The notes beneath the pieces were generated by a model. The model searched no databases, was not told the origin of the DNA, and worked only from the letters and a program-made list of their open reading frames with translations. 64,000 bases of DNA from Cervus elaphus. Lineage: Eukaryota; Chordata; Mammalia; Artiodactyla; Cervidae. Positions 1-11,896 of this stretch are shown here, piece by piece. Position 1 is the first letter of the stretch, and each line of letters starts with the position of its first letter. A program made the position numbers and the translations under genes. The stretch covers positions 27,623,501 to 27,687,500 of the forward strand of contig NC_057826.1 of NCBI RefSeq assembly GCF_910594005.1. The letters run 5' to 3'.

Positions 1-1399
1 TGCTAGTTACAGGAATAGCTGATGATTTTATTTTTCTCCTAACATCTTTTACATATTTAGATGACATATGCTGTTACTTCTCCTGGTGAGAGCCTTTTCA
101 CAAAGTTTATTCAAGGTGAAGTTTCCTAGTTTAAATACTAACTCCTACTTCTGTTGGAAATCTGTTCTAAGATCATTGTAATAAAGTTGTATGCCAGTCT
201 AAGAGATTTTGGAAAGCAGCCAGGAAGAAAGCAATGCAAGTTACTGAAAAAGATACAGCTTAATGATTTTTTTTAAATTTTTTTTCCTGAGATATAAATT
301 GCAACAGAAACATATCAGAGCAAGAAAATCACTTCAATACCTTAAAATAAAGCTTTCTCACTAAACTACCAGTCTGCGGTAGAAATGAAATGAGCACCAT
401 AATTTCTTCAACAGAAACATATGTTAAGCACTTACTTGACTCTGGGAGTATAGAGAAAATGACAGTATTTCATATCTAATGCAAACTGGATAAAGTAAAT
501 ATAGATCTGTTGTTGGGGAATCTATTGGAGAGATTAATAAGCTGGCAAATTACATTTTTCCCACTTGTATAGAATTTAAATTGGGAGGATATAAATGAAG
601 TTCTAGTTAGCTGCTTAAATCTTTATACCTGGTATAACTGTATACCAGGGATATCTTGGTCTCATGTGTACACATGCCTGACTCCACAGATGCACCTGTA
701 GCCAGCTCTAGCAATATCTATAGTCAGATTGAGAAGCATGGGGTCAATTTTTATTATCAGTATCAAAAAGTGAATTTTGAATTTAACATCTAAGTGGAAG
801 AGTCAAGTCTATAGTTAGATTTCAGATCCAGTTGAAAAGACAACATCACCCAAAATGAATTTCCTAGATTGCTATTCATTCTTACCAAGGATAAGAAAAT
901 CATTGCAGGGGAAATGAGACTCAAAGTTTGCCAGATGACCTAATCAAAACATTCCTTTCACCCTCAATGCACTTTTTTACCAGTACCAGTAAAAAGAAAA
1001 CATTACACAAGTGTGGAGAAGTAATAAAGAACCCCTGAGATGTCCCCTTGGGCCAAGTTCTAATATTACTCCAGAATTCAACTATTGGGATGACATTGCT
1101 AAGTGATTTACCTCTTAGATTTTTTTCCTTATTAGCTTAAGATTCCTTTATTGAAATGCCATGAAATTTCTAAAGTGTCCTCTTTTTTTGACTTGTAAAA
1201 ATGCCTGTTCATAGTCAAACTTCACCATATCTAATTTATAACAGATTAATATTTATTTTACATTCTAGTCTCTGCTGGATTCAGAGTCACAGATTCGAAA
1301 GTGAGCAACACAGTCCTCCTTCAGTTTCTGTGACCATACTGTAGGCAAGAAAATTCAGGCCAGTATTAACAACAGAGGTTTAACAAGAACCACACCTCC
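1..1399. other. No recognisable gene or repeat
   Basis: AT-rich sequence. No open frame of note, no SINE, BovB or L1 signature, and no tandem repeat beyond short A/T runs. It may be unique intergenic DNA or repeats too old to recognise by eye. Confidence 0.5.
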
Positions 1400-1486
1400 T
1401 GTGTGTATTAAGTCTTTTTTAATTGCATTATGATAAATTTCACTTAATCTTCACATCAATTTTACGAAATGAGTATCGTTAATATC

Positions 1487-1705
1487 GGGCATCTGTGGTG
1501 GCTCAGGTGTAAAGAATCTGCCAGTGCAGGAGATGCAGGTTCAATCCCTCGGTCAGAAAGGTCCCCTGGAGAAGGAAGTAGCAATACTGATTTCAGTATT
1601 CTTGCCTGGGAAATCCCATGGACAGAGGAGCCTGGTGACCTATAGTCCATGGGATTGAAAAAGAGTGGGGCATGATTTATTGACCAAACAATAACAACAA
1701 CCTGC
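1487..1705 (+). mobile_element. Bov-tA SINE with 8-bp target-site duplication
   Basis: Shows the ruminant tRNA-derived head (GTGGCTCAGGTGTAAAGAAT, then GGTTCAATCCCT as a degenerate B box), followed by the BovA body shared with the 3' end of BovB (CCCATGGACAGAGGAGCCTG) and an AACAATAACAACAA tail. TTAATATC occurs at 1479-1486 and 1706-1713, giving a perfect target-site duplication. It is a non-autonomous element presumably mobilised by BovB enzyme. It interrupts an older MIR. Confidence 0.88.
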
Positions 1706-1777
1706 TTAATATCACCCTCATTTTGCTTCAAGGACACTCTGCTGGTAAGGGAAGAAAAATCTGGAATTAAAACATGA

Positions 1778-2022
1778 CTAGTCTTGCCTGCAAAATCCCA
1801 TGGACAGAGGAGCCTGGTAGGCTGTAGTCCATGGGGTCGCGAGGAGTCGGACACGACTGAGTGACTGCACTTTCACTTTTCACTTTCATGCATTGGAGAA
1901 GGAAATGGCAACCCACTCCACTATTCCTGCCTGGAGAATCCCAGGGACGGGGGAGCCTGGTGGGCTGCCGTCTATGGGGTCGCAGAGTCAGACACGACTG
2001 AAGCGACTTAGCAGCAGCAGTC
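1778..2022 (+). mobile_element. Bov-A2 SINE (BovA dimer)
   Basis: Two BovA monomers in tandem, each with the AGGAGCCTGG / TGGGGTCGC / GACACGACTGA sequence, joined by the linker CACTTTTCACTTTC and ending in (AGC)n at 2011-2022. There is no tRNA-like head, which is the Bov-A2 rather than Bov-tA arrangement. It also sits inside the MIR remnant. A short AGTCT on both sides may be a degraded target-site duplication. Confidence 0.85.
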
Positions 2023-2605
2023 TAATCCCAGGGCTCGCTTTTGACCTTGCTGTTCTACTGCATTGGTAGAGCACAACTCTCTCTTTCTGCATCTCATAGC
2101 ACTACTACAGAAATAAAGCACTTATGAGTCTTTTGAGGGTGCTCCCCTCTATTCTTCTATGCAAATGCAAGGCTTCCATTTTGAAATAAATATTTGGAGT
2201 GACTCTTGCTTGTGTCTTTTCTCTTCCCACTCTGTCCCTCAAACCTACAAAAATGTTTAAATCATCCTGGTCCTAAAAGATATCATTCAATCTTCTTCCT
2301 CTCCTTCAGTGCTAGCTCCCCCGGCTGTTTGCTCTTCCCCACCTGGGTTCTCACAAGGCAAGTCACAGTGACATGCATCCCATTTTGCATCACCTACTTC
2401 TTCTTCACCCTTTGACAGTTAGGCTTCTGCTTCCTCCAGTTTATGGGAAGTGCTCTGTGGAGCGTGACTAATGATCTTCAAATAAAATGGCCTTTTCTCA
2501 CTCCTTATACTTCCTGAACTTTTCTACAACATAATTTAATTTCCACCATTTATCTTGAAATTCTCTTTTGGAGATGCTGTATTATCATGCTTCTCCTGTC
2601 TAAGG

Positions 2606-3251
2606 CAAGAATTGACAAACTGTGACCCACAGGACAAATTTGGCTTTCTGCTTGTTATTTGTTGTTGTTCAGTCACTCAGTTGTGTCTGACTCTTTGTGA
2701 CCCCGTGGACTGCAGCACGCCAACCTTCCCTGCCCTTCACTTTCTCCCAGATTTGCTCAAATTCTTGTCCATTGAGTCAATGATGCCATCCAACCATCTC
2801 ATCCAAAGCCCCTTCCTCTTTTTGCCCCCAATCTTTCCCAACATCAGGGTCTTTTCCAATAAGTCAGCTCTTTGCATCAGGTGGCCTAAGTACTGGAACT
2901 TCAGCATCAGTCCTTCCAATGACTATTCAGGTTTTTTTCCTTTAGGATTGACTGGTTGATCTCCCTGCTGCCCGAGGGACTCTCAAGAGTCTTCTCCAGC
3001 ATCACAGTTTAAAAGCATCAAAGTCTCCTGCATTGTAGGCAGATTCTTTACTCTCTGAGCAACCATGGAAGCCCACTCTTGTTATTTAAGTAAATGTTTA
3101 TTGGAACATAGCCATGTGTATTTAGTGTCTGTGGCTGATTTCACACTACAATGGCAGACAGTAGTTGTAACAGAAGGCTTCATGAATAACACAGCCAAGA
3201 ATATTTCCTAAAATATTTCTGGTCACTTGCAGAACAAATTTGCTGGCCCCT
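2606..3251. mobile_element. Non-autonomous hAT-type DNA transposon remnant
   Basis: The left end (about 2606-2660: GACAAACTGTGACCCACAGG) and the right end (3088-3251: TTATTGGAACATAGCCATG ... GCTGGCCCCTG) belong to one small element. Its ends are imperfect inverted copies of a TTTGCTGGCCCCTG-type terminus. It resembles a well-known mammalian hAT-Charlie MITE, though I cannot name the subfamily with certainty. It is split by an ART2A-like SINE at 2661-3077. It lies inside an older L2. Confidence 0.6.
2661..3077 (-). mobile_element. ART2A-like SINE (tRNA head plus long BovB tail), 10-bp TSD
   Basis: Read on the minus strand, a Bov-tA-type head (GGCTTCCATGG...CTGCCTACAATGCAGGAGAC at 3075-3027) passes into about 365 bp of BovB 3' sequence and a (CAA)n tail at 2661-2670. 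The repeat CTTGTTATTT is perfect at 2651-2660 and 3078-3087, so head and BovB tail inserted as one unit. The head is shorter than in Bov-tA and the BovB part is longer. The short frames here are BovB ORF remnants or their complements. Confidence 0.8.
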
Positions 3252-4170
3252 GCTATAAATGATCATTTTAGATTTTTCTATATCCTTTCTGTGCTGTAAA
3301 TGTCTACATACCTCAAAAGACCATTTCTGGATCTTTTCTTTTTTCTACACCATGTCCCACAGAGATAGAATTCCTTTTCCTAATTCTATCCCAACTTGTC
3401 TGCAGTCACTATCCAAATATCCCTGTAGTCCCTGGTACTCCTTGAAGCTCCACACCTGCACCACATTTTTATCTGCCTTAAGGACACTACCACATAAGTG
3501 TTTTACTAACACCTGACACTGGAATATGTACATAACCTTTCCCATGAGGAAGGTCACCTTCTGATTTACTAAAGTCAAGTCCACCAGTGTTTGTTAATGA
3601 TGCCACCAGCCATTTGTTTGTACCATAATGTGTATAGTTTACAAAACACATTCACGTTTTTATTTAAGTCCTCCCCATCATTCAGGCTTTTTCACTCTGC
3701 CCTTGTCTCTTCTAGATTCTCACATTCACTAAATTCCTCTGCCTCATTCTTGCACTCACCCTTTCCTTTTAGTCCCATTGCCTTATTCAACCCCTTAAAA
3801 CCTTTTCCTAAAAAATGGCAGCTTCTGTCTCCCTCCACAGTGCTTGACTCAACATCTCTGAATTCATAATTTTATTAAGTGCAGTTGTGATTGGATCTTT
3901 TCCCTGATTGGTAAGCTTCAGTTTCTACTGCTTGTCAAATGGTGTATCTCATTCAAGAACCTGCCATTCATTTGTACTCAACTAACCTTTCCAGCTTCAT
4001 CTCTATTGCTCTAAGTGCACTTTATATTCCCGCTCAACTAGACTGTCCCATCTCCCCAGAACACACCCACTTCTCCACATCTTCCCAGTCTGCTTCTTCT
4101 GTCTAAAAAGTCATCCTCTTATCTGGTCAGATCCAGTTATTTTAAGGCCCTTTTTGAACATAATGTACTC

Positions 4171-5418
4171 TATTGAAGTTTTGCCAAACTCTCCAAATAA
4201 ATGAGATCCACTCTTGCTTTGAACACCTACAGATCTGGGATTACTTTTTTGTTTCACCTTCACATTTTCTTTTCCTATTCAGTATACATTTGTGTATTTA
4301 TTTCCCTTACGACACTCAAGGTCCTGCGGTTGGGGACTGGGTCTCAACTATCAAGAAGCTCCATTTTAACCTATATACAAATATAGATAATTCCAAAGGA
4401 AGTCACCTTAAATTTTTTCTGTAGCAAGATTCAAAGGTAAAAATAAATAAAGTATAAATTCAAATGCATTTGGAGAACAAGTACTGTTGAAAAAGTAAAG
4501 TTCTTTCACTTTCCATTTCAATTTTCCTTATCTGTACAGAATGTATAAGTTTACATAATAAAGCCATGTTCTCAAAATGGCCTCACATGATTAGCAATGT
4601 TAATATACCAGAAACATGGTCAAATGTCCAGAGCTTGAGACTTAGGGGTCCCACAGTTGGATGTGAAGAAGGCAGATACTACCCACACACTGTGTTTCAC
4701 CGTGGTGCTCTCTTTTTAATGTTATGTAAATGTCGGTGTTTTCTCAGTTAGATTTTTCTCATGCTTTCATTCTGCTATTGTCATTAGGTCTACTTACGCT
4801 TATGAAAGCTGAAAATATAAACATCAGCTAAAAAGCCATTTGTCTAGTAGATCTGTCTCACCAAATTGGATAAACATAAAATTTTATGCCTTTATATTTC
4901 CAGTTGATTACTAAAGCCCTTACCTAACCTCAATGAGAAAAGATCACTCTGGAAGACTGAGTTGTACAAAAGCATTTAGGACAAGGTAGTAGAAGAAACA
5001 GGTGCTCTAATCAGTCTCTTTACAACTGTCATTACTTCTCATGCCGTGTGGTTCCACTGTAGAATCCTGGTCTATTATAACCAACTCAGCCGCTGTGCCC
5101 CTAATGGTTCGGGCCTCTATAGATTTCATTCATATACAACTCAGGCTGAGGCACTATTTCCCAAAGTTCAGCAATATCTCTTGGTATCTGAATTGTAAGA
5201 GGCTTTTGAATCTGAACCATATTATATGACTGTATTGTATGTGAACTAGCTATCCCTCCAACACATTCAAGTTGCCATTCAGGTCTCCTTTTGAAGGGGA
5301 AGGTAGAGTAAGGTTATGTTGAAGTTACCAAGAAATGTAGGCCACACCTGGAGAAGGGAGGCGAAGTTAGGTGAAGTTTAGGATGGAGGTCCACTGTGAG
5401 GGCTCTATGTATAGTGGA
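4171..5418. other. No recognisable gene or repeat
   Basis: Mixed-composition sequence. I see no ruminant SINE, BovB or L1 motif and no credible coding frame (longest about 60-80 codons, no domain recognised). Part of the left end may be the tail of the L2 remnant. Confidence 0.45.
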
Positions 5419-6058
5419 TATTGTTGCTGTTCAGTCACTCAGTCCTGTCCGACTCTTTGCCACCCCATGGACTGCAGCATGCCAGGCCTCCCTGTCCTTC
5501 ACCATCTTCCAGAGCTTGCTCAAACTCATGCCCATTGAGCTGGTGATACCATCCAAACATCTCATCCTCTGTTGTCCCATTCTCCTCCTGCCTTCAATCT
5601 TGCCCAGCATCAGAGTCTTTTCTAATGAGTCAGCTCTTCATATCAGGTGCCCAAAGTATTGGAACTTCAGCTTCAGCATCAGTCCTTCCAATGAATATTC
5701 AGGATTGATTTCCTTCAGCATTGACTGGTTTGAGCTTGCAGTCCAAGGGACTCTCAAGAGTCTTCTCCAATGCCACAGTTCAAAAGCGTCAATTTTTCAG
5801 CCCTCAGCCTTCTTAATGGTCCAACTCTCACATGAATACGTGATTACTGGAAAAACCATAGCTTTGACTATACAGACCTTTGTTGGATAAATAATGTCTC
5901 TGCTTTTGAATATGCTATCTAGGTTGGTCATAGCTTTTTTTCCAAGGAGCAAGTGTCTTTTAATTTCATGGTGGCAGTCACCATCTGCAGTGATTTTGGA
6001 ACCCAAGAAAATGAAGTCTCTCACTGTTTCCATTGTTTCCCCCATCTATTTGTCATGA
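5419..6058 (-). mobile_element. BovB LINE, 5'-truncated 3' fragment
   Basis: The reverse complement carries the last about 640 bp of BovB: the RT C-terminal coding part (minus-strand frame 6045-5797, with the DFIFLGSKITADGDC and MTNLDSI blocks) and then the conserved C-terminal region to the GGACTGAGTGACTGAACAG end. The frame is broken by 5797 and lacks the catalytic part. AGTGGATATT (5412-5421) and AGTGATTATT (6059-6068) match at 8 of 10 positions and may be a decayed target-site duplication. The opposite strand is open for 164 codons, but that frame is only the complement of BovB. Confidence 0.9.
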
Positions 6059-6254
6059 AGTGATTATTGGCTACTTTATTAAACTGGGGTCAATTGGATC
6101 TATGGGGACCCACTTCCACTTAGAACCATTCATAGACAGTTGCCTATCATTAGTCCTTTCATAGTAATCTCATACTTGGTACTCTCATCTCTCGCAATTG
6201 ATGTGAAATATTAAAGTGCTTTGTGGATAAACTGCATCTACTACAGATGAAATT

Positions 6255-6925
6255 CCATAATAAAGATTTATTACGTTTCAGGTGCTATGCAAAATTTTTT
6301 ATATGTGTGGTCTTATTTAATCCTTCACACTACCCTATAGTAGTAAAAGCACTGAAAAGTACTGAAAGCTGAGTACCGAAGAATTGATGCTTTTGAACTG
6401 TGGTGTTGGAAAAGACTCTTGAAAGTACCATGGACTGCAAAGAGATCAAACCAGTCAATTCTAAAGGAAATCAACCCTGAATATTCATTGGAAGGACTTA
6501 TGCTGAAGCTGAAACTCCAATACTTTGGCCACCTGATGCAAAAAACTGCTTCATTAGAAAAGACCCTGATACTGGGCAAGATTGAAGGCAGGAGGAGAAT
6601 GGGATGACAGAGGATGAGATAGTTCGATGGCATCACTGACTCAGTGGACGAATTTGAGCAAGCTCTGGGAGCTGGTGATTGACAGGGAAGCCTGGCGTGC
6701 TACAAAGTCCATGGGGTCGCAAAGAGTCAGACATGACTGAGCAACTGAACTGAACTGACTATGCTATACGTTAGAACTTTTCTCCATTTATAGAGTTTAT
6801 GGAGATTTCTCCATTACAGTTTTATGGAGACTGGTGATATTTGCTGACTCACCCAAGGTCAAGGTACAAAGTTATTCCTAGTAGTCTGTAGACAGAGATG
6901 AACCAAACTCTGCCTCAGTTTAGGG
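6255..6925 (-). mobile_element. MIR SINE remnant split by a BovB fragment
   Basis: The left block at 6255-6345 (CTTATTTAATCCTTCACAC) and the right block at about 6760-6925 (CACCCAAGGTCAAGGTACAA) read as two consecutive parts of a reverse-oriented MIR. The BovB piece between them is a later insertion. The right block also carries local TTTATGGAGATTTCTCCATT-type internal repetition. Confidence 0.5.
6360..6759 (+). mobile_element. BovB LINE 3' fragment
   Basis: Contains the last about 400 bp of BovB, from AAAGCTGAGTACCGAAGAAT to the (CTGAA)n-type end at 6744-6757. The short frame 6419-6607 retains NQSILKEINPEYSLEGLMLK, part of the conserved C-terminal region. It is strongly 5'-truncated and has no catalytic motif. 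It interrupts the MIR. Confidence 0.9.
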
Positions 6926-6929
6926 TTTT

Positions 6930-9900
6930 GTTTTTGTTTTTTTTTTTAATCTTCAATTTGTCTTGCATTTTGGACAGAGCACTGCAGTTCAAAAGTGAGA
7001 AGGACTTGTGACCTCCCTTCCAGGCATCATGCTGGGATGGTAACTTCATTAATATAAGCATTCAGAGACTGCCTTTAAGCAGTTCTCATTAGGGACCTAA
7101 TTAAGCATTTGATCAGTCCTTGTAGCTGACAGTGGTATCCCTTATTCAATAGTGTAATCGATGGTGGCTGGATGCAGATGAATCAGCCTTCCTCAATGCT
7201 CCTACAAACTTCTGCAAGCTCGTTAGTGTCAGGTTTGGTGGGCTAAATAATGTCTTATCCTCCACCACAATGCCACAGAGAGGAAATGAGCATCAAGGAA
7301 ATATGCCCTTCATAAGAGCTTTGTAGGGCAGGATGACAACCAGAGTCACTCTCACAACAGCGTAGAGGAGCACAGCCCATGGCAGGACAGGCACATTAAA
7401 CACTAGGATGTGGTAGAAGAATGACTTCCAAAGCCAGGAAATAATAAATTTCAGAATAAATTTGTAGGGTGGCAATTAGAAGAGGTCACACTGTACTTGT
7501 CAAGTTAGGAAGAACAGAGGTATTATAAGGGTGAAGAGGTAGAAAAGAAGATATCAATAGAAGGAAAGCCTTTGGTATGCATCAGGGTTTAGTCTTGTTT
7601 TTAAATCCAATAAACTTTCTTATTTTTAATACTTAAGTACTAGAAGAAATGGCAGGGATATGAGTAGAATAAGGGTGGTTTGTAAAAAGGCTGAAGAAAA
7701 AAATAATTTGAAGCAGAACTCTATGGCAAATGAGCAGGTTTTACTAATAATATCAGATTGCTGGCTGGGCTGTTTCCAGTGTACATGAATCTTTCACTCT
7801 TGACCCTCACAGCTGATCTGTCAGATAAAGAAAGCAGAGAATCTTAGGCATGTTCTGAATGTAAAATGAAAAAATGGAGAGACTGGAGCTGAATAAGAGT
7901 AAGGGTGACTTGATACTTCTTAAGACACTGAGGCTCATTAACTCATTTTTTTCCAAATATCTCTGGCATTTCATTTTCTGTTGCTATTAATGGAGTCCAT
8001 GTCTCCTCACCAGTGCATATCCGCACAAATAATTGGGAACCTAAACAGAATCAAGAAAGAGAAAGTTGAAGTCTGTGATCAAAGGTGAAAGCAAAGATTA
8101 GCTGGGCTGAAGTTTAAATACTCAAACCCCAAACTCAAAATAAAATGCTCAATGTAGTCTCTTCCATACTGGAGTGAAATAGTAGAATGAAATGTCAGCT
8201 TGGCTAAAATTTGTTTAATAAAAAAATGTCATTAACTAGTTTATAAAAAATGTTTTTCAGCATTCTTATAAAGGCGTTACAGAGAATTTTAACTCTTGAG
8301 GTTGCTTTATGTGTAAGTAAAATCTAAAGATTATTAAATAGTCTTTCTTTTTTTTTTTTTAAACCAGGGCATTCTATTGTCCTTTGTATTTGGAAAAATA
8401 TCCATTAAAGGGGAACAGCAAGATTCATTTACAAACTGCTGATAGATTATGATAATAAGTAGAGTTGGCACAGGATCCCAACACAGTCCCAGAGCTGACC
8501 TGGGCTCCTCAGGACTCCGCATAGGGAGCCAGGATTACAGTTGCTCACAGGCTTATCTGCCGTGTACTTTCCTCCCCTGAAGTTTAGTATGCCCTGTGTC
8601 CTAAAGGCTTCTATAGGGAGTAATTCCCAAGTGATTTTAATTACATTAAAGGAAAATGCTAGAATTTGATAGGAGTCTTCTATTCTCAAAATTATCTTGA
8701 AGTTTTCAAAAGCAAGAAGGACAATTGAGAACTAAAGAGAGAATGAAGGAGGAACTGGAGGGAGTGATTGAATGGTGGGATTTAGAGCTAAGTCCTGGCC
8801 ATGTAATTGGGCTGCAATCTGCCTAAGAAACTCTTAACATGAAAACATCTGCCATGCCTTTGGGTAAGTGACATCTTTTTTCACTGTTATTGTTGAACTC
8901 AAGGCAAGGAAAATAACAAGTGGATGAAAGTCTGACTGTTGCTACATTTCTGGTAGTGCTTATCAAGTTTTTCCTGTTTTCACATATTTAAAGGGAATTC
9001 ATACAAGCAATTTCCAAAGCAGGAGCAATTCAACCTGACAGAACCCGTAAAAATCTCTGCCTCATCAGGGAATTTATTCTTTTTTCCTACAGAGAGCATT
9101 ACTATTTTTGACTCATGTGTGTGTTTTAGTATTTTAATCCTGATCCTGATTCTGCTGGGCAGGTCCTGAGTCCAGGTCTCTGCTCTGTTTTGTGTGCTGA
9201 ATATGTTTGGCACTTGCTGGTGTTATTAATGTTAACAATAAACATGATGGACATACGTTTGGACAGAGACTGTCTGTCAGTTTCTACTCAGAATCATCCA
9301 ATTAATGAGCTATAGAACTGAAATGCAAGATGGTGGGAGTGACAGAGGATGTAAGCATGACTGAGGGGAAGCTAGAGTCCTACCTGAGATGGTCCTTGCA
9401 CAGGCAAGGGTACTAGAGCAGCCTGGGACTTCACCATGTAGAGTTGGAAATGCCATGGTGTTTTTATTTCAAATTGGAAAATTTTACATCTGCAAGTTCA
9501 AAAGTGGCCTGGTTCATTTTTTTCTAATCAATTGGCATCATCTTAAAAATGACAAAAGTGGAAAGGGAGTTTCATCAGTAAGAGTAAGATCTCAGCCACC
9601 TTTTAGATTAGTGTCTGTGGCAACAGCACATGATTTTTGTCATGTTAGTTCAAAACGCCAACTGGATGTGATGCGATCAGAGCTGTTTTAGTTGGGTCTC
9701 TCACTGTTCTGGTTGGAGGTTGCATGGCAGTCTTCCAAGAGCTATCTGATAATTAAAGCATCTCTATTCTTATTTTTTTATAGTGTGAATTTCCATTAAC
9801 AAGAGAAAAAGAACTGTCCATGTAGAACTGTCCATGGTCCTGACAAAGTTACTTATACAGAAAGTGCTCAACGAAGTTTCCTCACCCCGCCAAGTATTAG

Positions 9901-10199
9901 GTTATAACTCAAAGTATAAAATATACATGAGTATATTTTGTATATTGTATGAGTATATTACAGAGAATAGACAACATTCCCCTGCAGAAGAATTATAAAT
10001 AATTTATAATTATTTTGCCCTCAAGGATATGGATCATAATAATTCCTTGCTCATTAGGTATGACTCTGCATAGTGACTGCTTTCCAAAGAAAAAAAGGAA
10101 AAGAAGAACTTTGCAGTGGAGAAACCTGATAAATACTATCTTAGCCACATGATCAAGGTTAACATCAACAGTAAATGTCATGCAGATAGTATGTTCCCT
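6930..10199. other. Mostly unassigned sequence with poly-T runs
   Basis: Runs of T at 6928-6950 and 8346-8360 are the only simple sequences. The frames present (60-100 codons on both strands, for example 9389-9691 plus) have no recognisable domain, no consistent codon bias and no neighbouring gene structure. I treat the region as unique non-coding DNA. Old L1 or L2 pieces may be present but are not readable by eye. Confidence 0.45.
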
Positions 10200-10660
10200 T
10201 GATATGACATCATGAGAATGTCAATATAGCACTGGCATCTTCCTTCCAAAAACTCTCAACCCGAGTCTAATCATGAAGAAAACATCAGACAAATGCCACA
10301 TGTGGGAAGTTACACAAAATACCAGTATTCTTTGAAACTGTCACAGTCGTCAAAAATAAATTCTGACAGTGGAGAGGAGCCTAAGGAAACATGATGACTA
10401 AATGTAATATGGTATCCTGCATGGGATCCTGAAGTAGAAAAAGAAAATTAGGTAAAATCTAAGGATGTCTGAATAAGGTATGGATTTAAGTTAATACAAA
10501 TCTATTAATATTGGTTCATTAATTATTAAATGTGCCATACGACTATAAGATGATAATATTAGGAAAAATTTGATATGAGAACTCTTGTACTATCTTCAAA
10601 TTTTTTTTATTAATCTAAAACTTCCAAAATGAAAAGTCTATTAAAAATCAAAACTTAGAA
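10200..10660 (+). mobile_element. 3' end of an old LINE-1 (L1M-type 3'UTR)
   Basis: The order of landmarks (CATGAAGAAAACATCAGACA, GGTATCCTGCATGGGATCCT, GTCTGAATAAGGTATGGATT, TGTACTATCTTC, then an A-rich tail near 10650) is that of the mammalian L1M 3'UTR. The same type of 3' end is seen at 46,850-47,025, which supports the call. It is non-coding, heavily mutated and 5'-truncated. Confidence 0.5.
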
Positions 10661-11896
10661 AAAAGTAAAATGAAAGGTGATATCTTACTCTTCAAGTATT
10701 TAATTATCCCTTCTTTCATAGCACTACACTAAAAAGAAATATAGGAAAATTAAGACCTTATACATCATGCTGTGAATTTGAATTTTTGTAACCTTTTTAA
10801 ATTAAAAATAATAGTGATATATAGTATAGTGTATACTGATGAAAGAAATTAAAGTAGGAGAAGAACCTACCATGAAGCCAAAGTCGCCTGCCCCCATGGA
10901 ATCCTGCTTTTTAGGAGGATTAATTTCAACTTTTATTCTTGAGTTTATCACAATGTCTGGGATTTTACATATTGACTCTTGCTTTGACAGATCAGGAAGA
11001 CATTCACTTTGACTTCTCAACTCTTTTCATTTCTTCCTACCTATACATTTTTATTGCTATTTTTAGTCCTTCATCATTCACCTTTGTGACTTGGGGTAGT
11101 GTACATATATATTTCTTGCTTTTTAATGTGTCATTCACTTAGTTAATGACATTCTTAGCACTGTTTCTTTTTTTCAACTCTCCTCTCTTTTTCCACTTCT
11201 CATCATTTAATTGGAATATTATTTTATCAATCTTTTTAATTATACAATAATACAGGACCTCTGTTATTTTTAATTTCAGAATGTTATTTAAATTTAAAAT
11301 CCTGTAGATGATATGGAGTTCCCTTTGATACAACCTTGATCTGTCTCCAAACCTGATATCTTTTCTGCTTTCACAAAAATAACCCTTAGCAGTTTGATGT
11401 GTCACTTTCCAGATACTTTTGTATGCATTACTATGCCTATATATTTATATTCTATTTGAAAATATAAAATAGTGTTTTGAGTGTTTTTCATTTTCCTCCA
11501 GTTCTATAGCTTGTTTTTGTATCATTCTGAGACTTTTATTTTTACAATAAATAGTGTGTTTTTGATACCTAACTTATTAAATGTGGCAGTATTTCAAGTT
11601 TTCCCCTACTACAGTGAATATTCCACAGTATACTTACATAGTGCTATTCTCAACCAGTAAATGTTTAGGTCACTTTAAATTTCTTTGTTATTACAAAAAT
11701 ACTGCAATGAGTATTTCAATATAGGTGTTGAGACGTTCACTTTGATTTCTCAACATGAACTTTGACTTCTCAGCTCTTCTCATTTCTTCCTACCTATGTA
11801 TTGTACACATATGTACATGGTTTTCTCTGTTAGATATGAAAGATGGTATAACTGAAGCTTGGGGTAAGGATAAGCATTTATTAAATTATCCACAGA
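10661..11896. other. AT-rich unassigned sequence with a spaced direct repeat
   Basis: Very AT-rich. Contains a roughly 42-bp imperfect direct repeat (11,004-11,046 and 11,758-11,799, centred on TTTGACTTCTCA...TTTCTTCCTACCTAT). A shorter third copy of its start lies at 11,736-11,754. Some of the text around 11,600-11,730 resembles antisense L1 3'UTR but cannot be assigned securely. No credible coding frame. Confidence 0.4.

Larger units (their letters stand above)
1400..2080 (-). mobile_element. MIR SINE remnant, split by two younger SINEs
   Basis: Three blocks (about 1400-1486, 1706-1777 and 2023-2080) read in order as the reverse complement of a MIR: the Pol III-era SINE core, the stretch corresponding to the 'log-transformed' CTGTGTGACCTTGGG-type core, and the tRNA-related end (AATCCCAGGGCT at about 2026). 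The blocks are separated by a Bov-tA and a Bov-A2 insertion. MIR is an ancient mammalian element, which fits its being the host of ruminant-specific insertions. It is heavily diverged, so the outer limits are approximate. Confidence 0.6.
2200..4170 (+). mobile_element. L2/CR1-clade LINE remnant, interrupted by a DNA transposon
   Basis: The region at about 2300-2605 resembles the RT coding strand of L2/CR1 LINEs: a VTNDL-like frame, then LDLSAAFDTVDH-like sequence with many substitutions. After the hAT insertion, the pyrimidine-rich coding-strand texture typical of L2 continues from about 3255 to 4170, including a part resembling the 3' ORF2 region at 4010-4140. The element is very old. No frame is intact, and the short open frames here are chance remnants. 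Exact limits and the L2 versus L3/CR1 assignment are uncertain. Confidence 0.5.

Noticed and set aside
1500..1560. tRNA gene, from the tRNA-like SINE heads
   Set aside because: A and B boxes are degenerate and no cloverleaf closes. All such sites are Bov-tA heads continuing into BovA bodies.
6329..6767. ACTACCCTATA / ACTATGCTATA as the target-site duplication of the BovB at 6360-6759
   Set aside because: Nine of eleven bases match, but about 20 bases between the left copy and the BovB start remain unexplained.
9389..9691. 100-codon plus-strand frame
   Set aside because: No domain or codon pattern; isolated in unassigned DNA.
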